This document shows positions 11,880 through 21,238 of a stretch of DNA of 64,000 nucleotides, piece by piece. The stretch's first letter is position 1. Each line of letters starts with the position of its first letter. Position numbers and translations under genes: made by a program. This DNA is from Branchiostoma belcheri. Lineage: Eukaryota > Chordata > Leptocardii > Amphioxiformes > Branchiostomatidae. Under the pieces are notes generated by a model that ran no database searches, was not told the origin of the DNA, and worked only from the letters and a program-made list of their open reading frames with translations. The stretch covers positions 2,380,794-2,444,793 of the forward strand of contig NW_017802713.1 of assembly GCF_001625305.1 (NCBI RefSeq). The letters are read 5' to 3'.

Positions 11880-12895
11880 CGCGCGCGCGCGAAGTGGGCT
11901 ACACTTAAGCCGATGCATCATTTTTGAAAAAAAAAAGAAAAGAAATGGAAATAAATACTTTTCCAGTTTCACCACCTTTTAGAAATATCAGCATTATTCT
12001 CCCACTTTTGTGTTAACGTAGAGTTCATTTTCTACAAGGACGTTTGTGAATTCTCTTTGCTAACATAGAAGTGCTTGCCGGAGGGGTGGTGAAGATCCGC
12101 ACGTACGGATTCGATCCTAAAGAGTCGTCCCCCCGCGGAGTGGAAGTGTCCATCGACAACGAGATCTTCGTCACCGACAGCGTCAAACGCCTGGTGCAGG
12201 TGTACAACATGCGCGGCGTCCACCTGCGGCAGTACCCGACGGTCCTGCCAGGGGGCGCCGTGATGAAGCCGTGGGATGTGTCGCTGAGCGGAGATGGCCA
12301 CCTGTGGGTCGTGGGCACGGATGACGCCCACAGCGAGCACGTCGTGCAGTACGCAAGAAGCGGCCGCCTGACCTCCAGCTTCGGCATCGGCAACAGCCTC
12401 TACATCAACGGCATCGCCGCGGATCTCCGCAACGACCGCGTCATCGTGACCTGCTCTGACGGCTACAAGGGGCGGCTGGAGATCTACCACCCCGGCGGGC
12501 ACCTCCTGTTCAGCCTCGGCCCGGAGCAGAGGATGGCGGCGCCGCTCTTCGTCACCGTCAGCGCCGAGGGAAACATCGTGGCCTCCGACACCCGCACCTT
12601 CAACGTCTTCGTGTACGCGGAGACCGGGCACTTCCTCACCAAGTTCGGCGGGTACCCGTCCAGCGAGGGCACCCGGCTGTATCACCCCAAGGGCGTCTGC
12701 GTGACCAGCACCGGCGACATCGTGGTGGCCGACCCGGGGAACCGGCGGCTGGTGGTGTTCACGGGCCGCGGCCGGTACCTCCGGCAGATCGCCACCGGGA
12801 TGCGCGGCATGCAGGGGGTCGCCGCCGGGCCTGACGGGCAGCTGGTGGTGGTGGACGACAGAAACCGCACTGTCACCATCTACCCCGACTACTGA
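5493..12895 (+). CDS. Type II membrane protein with Tyr-repeat tail and extracellular NHL propeller
   Basis: Six exons: 5493-6120, 6622-6783, 8300-8448, 10316-10393, 11471-11570 and 12069-12895, phases 1, 1, 0, 0, 1. They total 1944 bp, i.e. 647 codons plus stop. Residues 1-145 hold repeats built on VYEQxWG, with tyrosines at 5, 32, 56, 82, 108 and 134. Residues 211-263 are an acidic Pro-rich segment (PEGPDLVPEGLDPIPEEP). Residues 281-304 are hydrophobic, preceded by Arg278 and Arg280, so the N-terminus is predicted cytosolic. Residues 314-372 form a Pro-rich stalk. Residues 373-647 form six NHL-type blades. NHL propellers bind protein or RNA in TRIM proteins and also occur extracellularly in teneurins. 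The first in-frame ATG was taken as start; the frame is open a little further 5'. No RING, B-box or EGF module was seen. Role unknown; the layout suggests a surface receptor or adhesion protein with a phosphorylatable tail. Confidence 0.82.
6343..6530 (+). mobile_element. tRNA-derived SINE (main family)
   Basis: Head GTGGCGTAGCGGTAGAGTGC (A box) and GAGTTCGAGTCCTGA (B box), then CTTGTGCCCTTGGGAAAGGC and an end at GGCGGCATTAAATAACGCC. It lies in intron 1 of the NHL-receptor gene. The tRNA part is degenerate and fused to a tail, so it is not a tRNA gene. Confidence 0.8.
6855..6905 (+). repeat. Simple repeat (CACT/CGCT)n
   Basis: Tetranucleotide array CTCACTCACT then CTCGCTCGCT, starting about 70 bp after an NHL-receptor exon donor. 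Confidence 0.85.
7036..7085 (-). mobile_element. LINE 3'-tail fragment (TTTATTGCAC type)
   Basis: The segment TTTATTGCACGACATTTTCA followed by AAGGTACAATATATGGCAAA matches the ends at 13780-13835, 19925-19990 and 47648-47705, where it is joined to (TTGACTTGAC)n. Interpreted as a 3' end of a non-LTR element. Confidence 0.45.
7745..8142. mobile_element. Harbinger-like MITE (TIR type CACAGCAAG)
   Basis: TIRs GGCCACAGCAAGTAATTTTA then TGGAT and the inverse; TTA duplications on both sides (7742-7744, 8143-8145). Lies in intron 2 of the NHL-receptor gene. Same subfamily as 46949-47499 and the right half at 36740-37085, with a long shared interior in opposite orientation. Confidence 0.82.
8944..10088 (+). 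mobile_element. 5'-truncated CR1/Jockey-like LINE with RT domain
   Basis: An open frame runs from the truncation point (about 8952) to 9992. It encodes the palm and thumb of a non-LTR reverse transcriptase: GVPQGTVLGPLLFLLYINDL, the catalytic FADD (LFADDCLLY), then YLGVTLTSGLKWGAHV and the conserved C-terminal LEYAATVWDP. Endonuclease and the N-terminal RT are missing. The 3' UTR contains a GC-rich block (GCCGCCGCGCCGCGTGCC) and ends in (ATACAG)n, the short-repeat tail typical of CR1-like elements. It sits in sense orientation in intron 3 of the NHL-receptor gene. Dead-on-arrival 3' pieces of the same family lie at 36290-36440, 38085-38128, 47926-48035 and 60478-60600. Confidence 0.85.
10446..10735 (+). 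mobile_element. tRNA-derived SINE, second family
   Basis: Head GTAGAGCGCTCGCTTTGTAA and GTCGTGAGTGCAAACCCCGG resembles a tRNA with A and B boxes. The body carries GAGAAAGAGTGTGGGAAGGT and AGCCCCCTGCTGTAGTGCCC. It starts about 50 bp after an NHL-receptor exon donor. Confidence 0.7.
11625..11890 (+). repeat. Pyrimidine-rich simple repeat (TCTCTG/TCTT)n ending in (TG)n(CG)n
   Basis: A 260-bp near-pure pyrimidine run followed by GTGTGTGTGTGCGCGCGCGC. It lies in the last intron of the NHL-receptor gene, about 180 bp before the propeller exon. Both strands give long low-complexity frames that are not genes. Confidence 0.9.
12069..12895 (+). CDS. Propeller exon of the NHL-receptor gene (six NHL-like blades)
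   Basis: One 827-bp exon holds the whole propeller. Blade signatures repeat as xGVxVxxxxxIxVxDxxxxxVxVY: RGVEVSIDNEIFVTDS, WDVSLSGDGHLWVVGT, INGIAADLRNDRVIVTC, LFVTVSAEGNIVASDT, KGVCVTSTGDIVVADPGNRR and QGVAAGPDGQLVVVDDRNRT. The sequon NRT close to the C-terminus agrees with a luminal or extracellular location. The exon is far more GC-rich than its surroundings. Confidence 0.88.
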
Positions 12896-12913
12896 TCCAC
12901 CGGGTCAGCTAGC

Positions 12914-13093
12914 TAGCCTCCAACAGGCTTCGGGAAGCGGCTGGAAAGAGTAGAAAATGGCCAAAACGTCAGACAACATGCTAGGGAAAGTTGGTCGGCA
13001 AACTGTGGACTAATTATATATAACTCCCATGGCATGTTGTCTATCTCTTTCGTCAATTTCTACTCTTTCCAGCCGCTTCCCGAAGCCTGATAG
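12914..13093. mobile_element. Foldback MITE (TIR TAGCCTC) in the NHL-receptor 3' UTR
   Basis: Imperfect terminal inverted repeats of about 45 bp, TAGCCTCCAACAGGCTTCGG on the left and the complement on the right, enclose about 90 bp. It starts 19 bp after the stop codon. A relative with TIR TAGCCTCTACCAGGC lies at 52697-52862. Confidence 0.8.
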
Positions 13094-14178
13094 AGGCTAC
13101 AGTTCCCGTCAGCCCGATCGCTGTGCCCTTTGCGTGCTTTCGCACTGCCCCGCCCCCTGGCGTAGTACGCGCATACTGCATGTTTTTGAGGGTCTGCCAA
13201 CTTCCTTTCTTTAAAATAACTAGCCAACCCTTTTGCGCTTTTTAGTGTTTCATTTTTATCTAATTATGAATACTTGCATATATATTTACTGATGTTTTGT
13301 GCAGGGCCACAAAAATGATACTAATTATATTGTTGATTCATTTATCTTGAATTGTAATAGAATGTAACGTGGACTGTTGCATGTACTTAGTATTTGTACC
13401 TTTGATGCCACAAATGACACTGGCAGCATATATTTATACATTCATGTACACTGTACCAGGCATTGTGTAAGTGTAAGTAGATTTCATTTAATGATAATAA
13501 TGATTGCTTGTTGTTGTCGAAGAAGTACATGTATACAACCAATGACATATTGCTATCACCACTGTACAATGTTGCTACAAAAACAGGCCGACTTGTGTCG
13601 TTATATTTAAGGGCAGCCAAACAATTCTGCAAGGATGATTGTGACAATCGTAATTGATGTAAATAGAAAGACAATGAGGTCAACATTTCGTGTGTGTTTC
13701 TTTTTTGTCATTTTTCTTATAATACTAATATGTACTTTTCAAAACCAGTCTTCAAAACTGCACGCGCACTCCTAGACACAAGATCACGTGGACTTCATTG
13801 CACAACAATTGTACAGGGTACAAAGTATGGCATTTACTAAGTCCATATTACTATAGTAACTATATTGTCATAATGCTTGACATAACTAATACAAGAGTGG
13901 GTGGATACTATTTGATGAACTTTTATAATCATTGGAGGAGTTTCTAATATCTATACAGTCTTTAATATATATCCCTATGTGTAGCATGCAGGGGTTGTCA
14001 CAAGTCAGTATGTATTTAAATTTGCTTTTTGAGCTCATTGTGGTAAATGCTGGAATAAAATCTGATAGTGTATTTTTGCGTATATCGAAATATTAGGGAC
14101 ATACAAGCAAAAGGTGATATTCGTCCTCTCTGGACATACCGTATACACACGCTCTAAACGCATACTATCTGATCATCA
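13094..14178. other. Intergenic stretch, convergent 3' ends
   Basis: Between the NHL-receptor and TLC genes, which converge here. Contains a LINE 3'-tail fragment near 13780-13835 (ATTGCACAACAATTGTACAG). Nothing else recognised. Confidence 0.5.
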
Positions 14179-17100
14179 TTAAGACTCTTTCCTTTTCTCA
14201 CCGCGGACAAGCTTTAAGACACTTCGAACCATTTTTCCAAACCAATAAACGCTCATCAGCTCAAACACGGTGTGCGTGCCGAGTGCACCAACGATGGTGA
14301 GCCAGTCGAACTTGAACATTCTACCCGAGAGGATCACGGGAAGGGTGTAGTACCAGTACAGAGGGATGGTGGCGATTCTGCACAGGAAGAACACCGTCAC
14401 GAAGCAGAGGCCGTTGATGACGTAGGCTTGGGACGTTTTTTGCCCGAGTTCAAGCAGGACGACCCTAGAATTTATTTCAGCAAGAGATACATTTTCACCA
14501 AGATTAAGAATTTAGATCCGTAGCTTATTTCATACATTTCATATACATGTTATATTAGCATATACAAGTCATGGTAGTCTAATAGGGTCGACTTAGAGAC
14601 CCTTCTTACATATTAGAACACGTTTACAACTAAGGGTTCTAACATGAAAATATATTATTTAGAACAGTACTGAATGTTTTGTGTGAAAATGAAAAAAAGT
14701 TCAGAAACTAGAAAGGTAACATTTGCAAAGCAAATGCATAATGTTTACCTTCGCATATGGTCTGCTCTGTTAATTCTTACTCAAACACATTCATATATAT
14801 GATACAGGAGTCTAAATCCCTCCTGCTATAAAATTGCAACATGATGTAAACCAACACTAGTTACCATGGTAACAGTCTTGGTTCAGGTCATCGACCTTTT
14901 TGGATTGGAGAAGAAGAGGAAACGTAGCAAAAACAATATGTTTTCCATCGGTAATCATGATAAACATGACAAGACATACCTGATAGTTTGGAAGGGGTTG
15001 GATAGCTCCATCATAATTCCCAGGTTCATATGCCAGGGCATGGCCCCTACAAACTGAACAATAGATAAGAAAAATGACACCAAAGTTGTCATGATTTATC
15101 TTTACAAGAACACCATCCTAACCATGAAAGTTTGATAGTCATACAATAACTTGTTGTCCCAAGATAACCCAAAAGATCATCACTTTCATGAACTCTCTCA
15201 CCACTGCCTGGGACCCGGTGATCAGGCTGACCAGATGATGAACAAGTATGTCCACTCCAAACACCTGCTGTTCCAGCGTCAGGACAAGTTCTGTGAAAGG
15301 GAACGCGTTGTTACTTTCCATGTTGTTCATTTGTAGTGCGGGGTCGTGTGGCGTAACGGCAGAGCATTGGGCTCAGAACCAAGAGGTCCCGGGTTCGAAT
15401 CCTGCCATGTCATCAACCTTGTGCCTTTGGAAAATGCACTTAACACGACTCCGCTCATGTGTAGATGAGTATGCCAGAATGATTATTATCGTGATCGTGG
15501 CATTAAAAGAAAAAAACCAAACCAAAACCATTTATCGATATGCAATCCACGAAACGTCACGTGTTAGCATAGCGTCCAAATTCAAAGTCAACATGAAAAA
15601 AGTAGCACACGTGTAACTAGATCATACGAACCAGCCAAAATTCGTCCGAGCCAGATTCCTCCTAACTGGCGAACAATTAAGTTTGGTCTGCAAAGAAAGA
15701 AGAACACTTTAAACGTACTGCGGCACCAGTAAAACATTTTTAAGTATATATATATCCTTTTTTGGGCCATATCATTTTCAAACTGATATAAGACCAAGTT
15801 CATCTGTATTGCTAGTTAAATGTTTCAAGGTAAAATATTTTCTTCTCACCTACAGATGTCGACTAGTCACTCTGGTCTTCCTCAGTAGACTGACCCAGTC
15901 AGGCTTGTCACGTGGCCTCTCTGATCCAGTGTTGACATCACACTTCAGACTACGTGACATGTCTCACTGGGTCAGTCTATTGAGGTAGACCAGAGTGACT
16001 GGTCGAATGCTCTTTGTGAGAACATTTACCTTTTGTGTTGTGTTGTGTTGTGTTGTGTTGTGTTGGAACAAAAGTTTTTTTCCTTGAAACAACTTAGGTA
16101 CATCGATATCGCTGGAGATGACGGATGCCCAAGTGTGTGGGTCTCAGATTCGCAACCTGTTATCCACCTTAAACAAATCCACGCGAAGACCACCGTGTCA
16201 ACTGTAACCCTTATTCAGGTGTAGGGATCGACACGATAATCCTACTCGGAAAATATGTATCTGTGTATCTGTACATCTGTGAATCTGTATTTGTGCATGA
16301 ATATGTATCTGTACATGAATCTGTATCTGTACATGGATATGAATCTGATTGCAAATAAAGATCTCGAGTGATCTCGATAGATATGAGTAGACATCGTTGG
16401 TTATTACACTTACTCGTATCTATGCGGTGAGACGTCAGGCCGGAAGAATAAGATGTACAAGGAGAGGGTGTTCTCTACAAGTGTGACCAGTATGGAGGCA
16501 GGGCTGGAGAGAAAAAACAGACCACAGGCATATAAACCATAGCAATAGTACAGAATAACTGTAACTCCTAACATCAACGAAGTTATATAGACCTTGATTA
16601 TGTATCCCAACTTGATTGATCATGCACCAGTGATGAGTAGCAGCAAAATATATTTGCTTACTTCAAAAGTCAACATCAGTCCTAGTCTTTTCCCTGAATT
16701 ACCTGATTATATTGCTAAATAGACATTATATGACTAATGAATGAGAAACTAGTCTGCGATCTCACACAATCGGAACATAATGCTAACCTTCACAACAAAC
16801 GTATTTAAAGGCTTCTCAGATACACTGACACAGTTTTTGTAAAACGCGACGATAATAACTACAATGTTTTGAAGTAAAGAACCTAGTTCAGTTTTCAATG
16901 CAATATTATCGTGACCTTGAAAATGTAATGTCTCTACTAGAGAGGGAGGGGGAGAGAGAAAGAGAGAGGGAGAGAGAGGGAGAGAGAGGGAGAGAGGGAG
17001 AAGAAGAGAGGGGGAGAGAGAGGGGGAGAGANAGGGGGANAGGGAGAGAGAGAGAGGGGGAGAGAGGGGAGAAAGAGGAGAGAGAGAGGAAGAGAGAGAG

Positions 17101-17349
17101 GAGAGAGAGAGGAGGNNNNNNNNNNNNNNNNNNNNGGGGGAGGAAGAGAGGAGAGGAGAGAGAGAAAGGGGAGAGAGAGATGTGAAATTCTTACTACAAG
17201 TGGAGTTTTTGTTGCGTGCTCGGTTTGGCTGTCCTATAGGACCGGAAGTGACGCAACACCGCCGGAGAGAACACTCTGGAGAGAACCAGTTCTGTCAGGA
17301 AGGTGACTAGAACGATGACGTAAGGAGACATGTCCGCAGGCAAGGTCAT
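14179..17349 (-). CDS. TLCD4: TLC-domain multipass membrane protein, TLCD4-like
   Basis: Six coding exons on the minus strand: 17349-17198, 16503-16414, 15687-15632, 15290-15202, 15053-14980 and 14464-14179. Phases are compatible and the total is 747 bp, i.e. 248 residues, close to the usual size of TLCD4 (TMEM56). Diagnostic parts are an N-terminal helix (SPYVIVLVTFLTELVLS), the paired histidines H117-H118 (DILVHHLVSLITG), MELSNPFQTIR, and AYVINGLCFVTVFFLCRIA with Pro, typical of the TLC fold. The C-terminus is lysine-rich (RGEKRKES). TLC proteins act on or sense membrane lipids; the substrate of this one is unknown. The third exon uses the weak donor GTTCGT, chosen because it alone keeps phase. 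A possible non-coding first exon ends at 18184 (AAG|GTAGGT) and the coding exon acceptor lies at 17377. Confidence 0.85.
14708..14962 (-). mobile_element. Helitron-like non-autonomous element (family H1)
   Basis: On the minus strand it ends with hairpin GCATTTGCTTTGCAAATG, then TTACCTTTCTAG and a T, as Helitrons do (hairpin plus CTRR before T). The interior (ACCATGGTAAC, GTTGGTTTACATCATG, GACTCCTG) is shared with copies near 41709, 43774, 44405, 50561 and 59667. It lies in a TLC-gene intron. Confidence 0.6.
15340..15515 (+). mobile_element. tRNA-derived SINE (main family)
   Basis: GTGTGGCGTAACGGCAGAGC and GGTTCGAATCCTGCC give A and B boxes; the body CTTGTGCCTTTGGAAAATGC is family-typical. 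It lies in a TLC-gene intron. Confidence 0.8.
15859..16005. mobile_element. Foldback MITE, ~147 bp
   Basis: Inverted repeats of about 40 bp: TCGACTAGTCACTCTGGTCT then TCCTCAGTAGACTGACCCAGT, mirrored at the right end. No coding capacity; class not assigned. It lies in a TLC-gene intron. Confidence 0.8.
16036..16065 (+). repeat. Microsatellite (TGTGT)n
   Basis: Five to six copies of a TTGTG pentamer in a TLC-gene intron. Confidence 0.85.
16938..17181 (+). repeat. Purine microsatellite (GAGAGG)n with assembly gap
   Basis: Near-pure GA/GGA tract with ambiguous bases at 17032 and 17040 and a 20-N gap at 17116-17135. It is intronic and ends 16 bp from the donor of the first TLC coding exon, so true length is unknown. 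Confidence 0.9.
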
Positions 17350-17449
17350 CTCTGGTCTTCTTCTCCTTCAGAACTACTGAACACAGAACACTTTTAGTGA
17401 ATTTGGCGAAACGGATGAAAGGAATATAATGATAATAATGACAATGATA

Positions 17450-17705
17450 AATTGTTTATTGGTCAATCATTACCCGTGCAATCACAGCCTTTTATAATCA
17501 CTGAGCTGATGCAGAGTTTACAATCACATAATACACATGATACATATAACATGTTTACTCCACACACTTTTGTGGAACTGTCACAAGGGTCTGTGCGGTT
17601 GCCATTCGGTGCCACAATTGCAAGGTGACCTCAATACGGCTATCCCCAGCTAGGTACACCTGGGTGCCTTTCCCAAGGGCACAACGTCGGGGATGTTTAA
17701 ACTAT
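17450..17705 (-). mobile_element. LINE/SINE 3'-end remnant
   Basis: ATAAATTGTTTATTGGTCAA followed by ACCCGTGCAATCACAGCC resembles a retroposon 3' end in minus orientation. A segment with GTGCCTTTCCCAAGGGCACA follows, as in the local SINEs. Confidence 0.45.
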
Positions 17706-18699
17706 GAAAGAGACAGTTTTCAGGAAACGTGAATCGTAAAAAAGGGACACTACAATTATTTTAAACAAACAACCTTGATAACCTTGCATATCTAAAAGCC
17801 GTGCCCTATTTACTGACTGTCTGTTATTCCGTTTTTTCCTGCCAATTAAGAACCATTACGTTCCACTTTTCCTCAATTAAGACTGATTTAATGATTCTCT
17901 GATTCCCTTGAAATTTAACCACAACTTATCTTTCACTGTATATACATGTAGTGAGATTATATCACTTGTTTTACATTTGTTTGTGCATCAAACCCACGCA
18001 TAAGTCACAAGTAGTGTGTGACAACATGCAATGTATATATATAGGACCAACTTGAAGTGGTTTTGCTCATGTTAGTTACTTATAGGGCCTGAATTTTCCT
18101 GTCCTGAATAGCAAAGAGTATTCATGTACGTATACTAAGAAATAGATATTCAAACATGCACAGTAGTAACAACGTTGACCTACCTTGGTACCTGTCAGCT
18201 TTGAGTAAGAAAATGTCGCACCTTCAAACTTCGCAACAACACCGACCTAGCACCAGTCTCGTTAGCTTTGGTTAAAAGATTGAAGTAGGTGTACCTAAAA
18301 TACAAGCTCAAAATGCAATGTATATGGTTGTACATGTGACGTGACTTACTTCAACCGTGCTCTTGTATAAGCGCTGAAGCCTCGTCAGTTTGTTGTTTGT
18401 CGTAAATCAACCTTTAACCTGTTCAAATCCCTAAAACCAGTTGGACAGGTATCACAAATGCTCTATAATATTTAGGTACCTCGGGGCATATCGTATTAGC
18501 TACCACTTCGACCCGGGTTGAAAATTGACATACTAGTAACTCGGCAATGCAAATTTTAAAATGTCTCAACTTTGCAGGGAAGTAAGTAAAAGTAATGTTG
18601 TTATATCTTTATTAAAATGATAATGCCATTTTATTATGTCATTTACTGGTAATGCACGAATACTGAAAACACAACGATAAAGGTAGAATTAGAAGGAAG

Positions 18700-19180
18700 A
18701 TAGGCTGATGAGTGGTTGACAAATGTGTCCCATCCGGGGCGACTCTCTTGGAAATCGCGGCGATTGGAACCGGCACACAACGGGCACTTTCCACCTCTCT
18801 TATGCTTATGTCACATTTGAAACGGCGCCCGTTCGGCATGTCCTCGGTGTAGACGCCGGCCGGCGTCATGACGCCGAGCGTGCGCCGACTGCCAGGGTCA
18901 CAATTAAATGTTCCTTTACGGCTCCCTGTCGGGGCCTGGTTGTGCTCCGGTCGGCGTTGAGGCGCCTTGTAATTAATATTCATAAACTTTTGGTCCCCTT
19001 GGCGGCTTGTTTCTGTCAGGGACCCATCCGGTGCCCGGTCAGTCTCCCGTCTTGACCCGTGCGGCGTGTGGTAGGGTGCCGACCGGCTCTTACAGTTCGG
19101 CCGGGCAGCTGCCAGGTCCCTGGCGGGGTCCAGGGGGATCCCGACCGGCTCCTGTCGTGTACGGACACTGATGACGGAGC
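18700..19180. repeat. GC-rich foldback-type repeat (copy 1)
   Basis: A CpG-dense island with palindromes such as GACGCCGGCCGGCGTC, starting from CTTATGCTTATGTCACATTT near 18797. The start matches the reverse complement of 20303-20280 (CTTATGCTTAGGTCACAATT), so it is a dispersed element rather than a promoter island. Short GC-rich frames were not accepted as genes. Confidence 0.5.
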
Positions 19181-20044
19181 TTTGTCGCGAACATCACTGA
19201 TGTTTCACGACCTCCTACAACGTGTAGGCCCATCCATCGAGAAAAGTCCAGAGCAAGTGCTTTTTTTGTGAATGCCTTCTACTTCTTGACACATTTCAAT
19301 GTATCCATAATGATTTATGATAACAGAAAATTTAGATATTACAGTCCAGTCTGTATGTAACACTTCTGTTTTATCCTATGCAGTGCTAAACAGCCCTTGT
19401 CAGCAGGCCTAAAACTCGCCATTACCCCACGCTTCCTGGCGACCGGGAACAGCTACCGATCCCTGGAGTTTGCCTTCAGGGTAGCCCACATGGAACACAA
19501 TATCACTGTTAATTCCTGAAGTACATGTATGCCGGGCTATCGTCTCGGCTGTTTTCCGGCTTGCCCTTCGGCATTCCGACACACAAGTGCACGGTGTAAC
19601 ACACGCGTGTTGAACTGTCCGACGTAGTCTGAACAAGGAGTTTACATATGTCCCATAGTATAGCGTTTCGTAGCATTTGTATGTAGAATTTTAACATTCC
19701 TGGCAAGTAACTTAGTATACACTGTTTAGTAGCCATAGAACATGTTTAGTATAATTAGGTACAACTGCTCACTGTACCCTTCATGTGTATAGTCTAGCGT
19801 AATGTAGAATGTACATGTAGAGTCGAAATATTCTCTAGCCAGTAGCTATTTATAATACTCTGTCAGATACAATGTCCGTTGACCATATATATAGCATTAT
19901 GTTAGACACATACCAACTAGTAATCTTATTATTTGCCATACATTGTACCCGTGACAATCGTTGTGCAATAAACTTTGACTTGACTTGACTATAACCCCAT
20001 TTTCCTTACCACCTTATGCACTTATCAGCACATGTGACGTCATA
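19181..20044. other. Intergenic stretch with LINE tail at its end
   Basis: No gene recognised. The right end, 19925-19990, reads CCATACATTGTACCCGTGAC then TTGTGCAATAAACTTTGACT and TTGACTTGAC, a LINE-type 3' end with short tandem tail; the inverse copy is at 47648-47705. Confidence 0.5.
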
Positions 20045-20303
20045 ATCTTAGGCAGGTGCCTGTTCGGCCGCCCGACGGGTTTCGGGCAGTGAGGTTATGG
20101 CGTCGCTTCGGCGTATTTTGCCGAACGGGGCCCGAAGTGTTTTTAACTCTGAGTTAAAATCGATTCGGCGACCGCGCGGGGCCAAAAATAGGCCGGCAGC
20201 CGTCGGGAAGCCCGCCGGTCTCCGTCCAGGTCCCGTTCGGTAGTGCCAAAAAACACGCCGAACACGCGCCGAGCGGGCCCCTTTCTTGAATTGTGACCTA
20301 AGC
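20045..20303 (-). repeat. GC-rich foldback-type repeat (copy 2) at the LRR array edge
   Basis: CpG-dense block reading CTTATGCTTAGGTCACAATT on the minus strand, followed by GGGGCCCGCTCGG. It abuts the point where the first LRR copy loses its 5' part, so it marks that breakpoint. Confidence 0.5.
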
Positions 20304-20315
20304 ATAAGGGAATGA

Positions 20316-21238
20316 ATGGACAGGCCTGTTGTTCTTCGTGTTCAGCCTGTTTTCTTAATATGACCCTGAAAGGACTTTTTAACTGCAAAAGTCCGAGTCA
20401 ACTGCATGGGCGAAATCTGTCCACTGTGTCCACCCAGCTGACCGACTGTGGAACGACCCACCAAGCCGAGACCAAACTACAGATCTAGAGCACAGAAGGT
20501 GTCACTTTTCTCATCAGTGGTTCGCGAACCAACACCACACAGACGAAGTTGTTAATGACGGAAGCAAACATAAAGCATTGCCACAATGACAACAGCTCAG
20601 TAAGGATACCGACAAGTGATTCACCGGTAACGACAAATGCATCTACAACTGGTACAACTTTGCACGGGAAAGAGGAGAATAGTCACAAATACATCGCTAT
20701 TTTCATTCTTGAAAAGTGTATAAGCGTGGCTTTTATTATCTGCCTCGTAAGACTCATGATAAAGAAAAAGTTGTGCTATAATTCCCGAGAAGATGCTGGC
20801 ATTGGTGCAGATCGCCATGCCATCCACTTACATCAGATCGTGCCACCGATAGAAAACAATGTGTGCAACGCAACTGTTGCAGAAGGTTCGAACCCCAGAC
20901 AACCTGTCGCACATCAGATTGCATTGCCGATTGAGAACACCGTGAACCAGTGCACCTCTACACAAGGCATGGATGATGAAGATTCGGTTCCCCCGGGTGA
21001 AAACCAGAGTACACCATCACCAGAAAACTCCGAAAACCACTCTTCCGTAGAGCTGTATCACGAAACTGTGGCCGTCTCGGGACAGTGTGTGGAAGTTGAC
21101 CGTACACAAACTGCAGCATCTACCATATATACGTGTACGGAACCAACAATGAGCTCTACAAACTACATATACAACACTTCTGCAGAAGTTGTGAATCACG
21201 GACATCATGATGATAATGAGAATATAATATTGGAGTAG
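20316..21238 (+). pseudogene. LRR receptor copy 0: 5'-truncated mosaic pseudogene
   Basis: Homology begins inside the C-terminal LRR cap (ACAGGCCTGTTGTTCTTCGT, compare copy 3 near 29616). The signal peptide, N-cap and LRRs are absent. A TAG follows GCCGAGACCAAACTACAGATC, so the early part cannot be read through; the frame is open from about 20549 to 21238. The membrane segment (YIAIFILEKCISVAFIICLV) resembles copy 3, whereas the cytoplasmic tail (IENNVCNATVAEGSNPRQPV and onward) is almost identical to copy 1. The 3' flank also matches copy 1. Non-functional as a receptor unless an unseen exon replaces the ectodomain. Confidence 0.8.

Noticed and set aside
11390-11982. Frames rich in Ser, Leu and Cys in the pyrimidine tract
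   Set aside because: Low-complexity microsatellite translation; only 11471-11570 inside it is a real exon.
12025-12685. Antisense frames of 217 and 122 codons opposite the propeller exon
   Set aside because: High GC on the sense strand leaves few antisense stops; the sense strand encodes clear NHL blades.
18723-19271. GC-rich frames as coding exons or a CpG-island promoter
   Set aside because: The block is a dispersed repeat with an inverse copy at 20045-20303.
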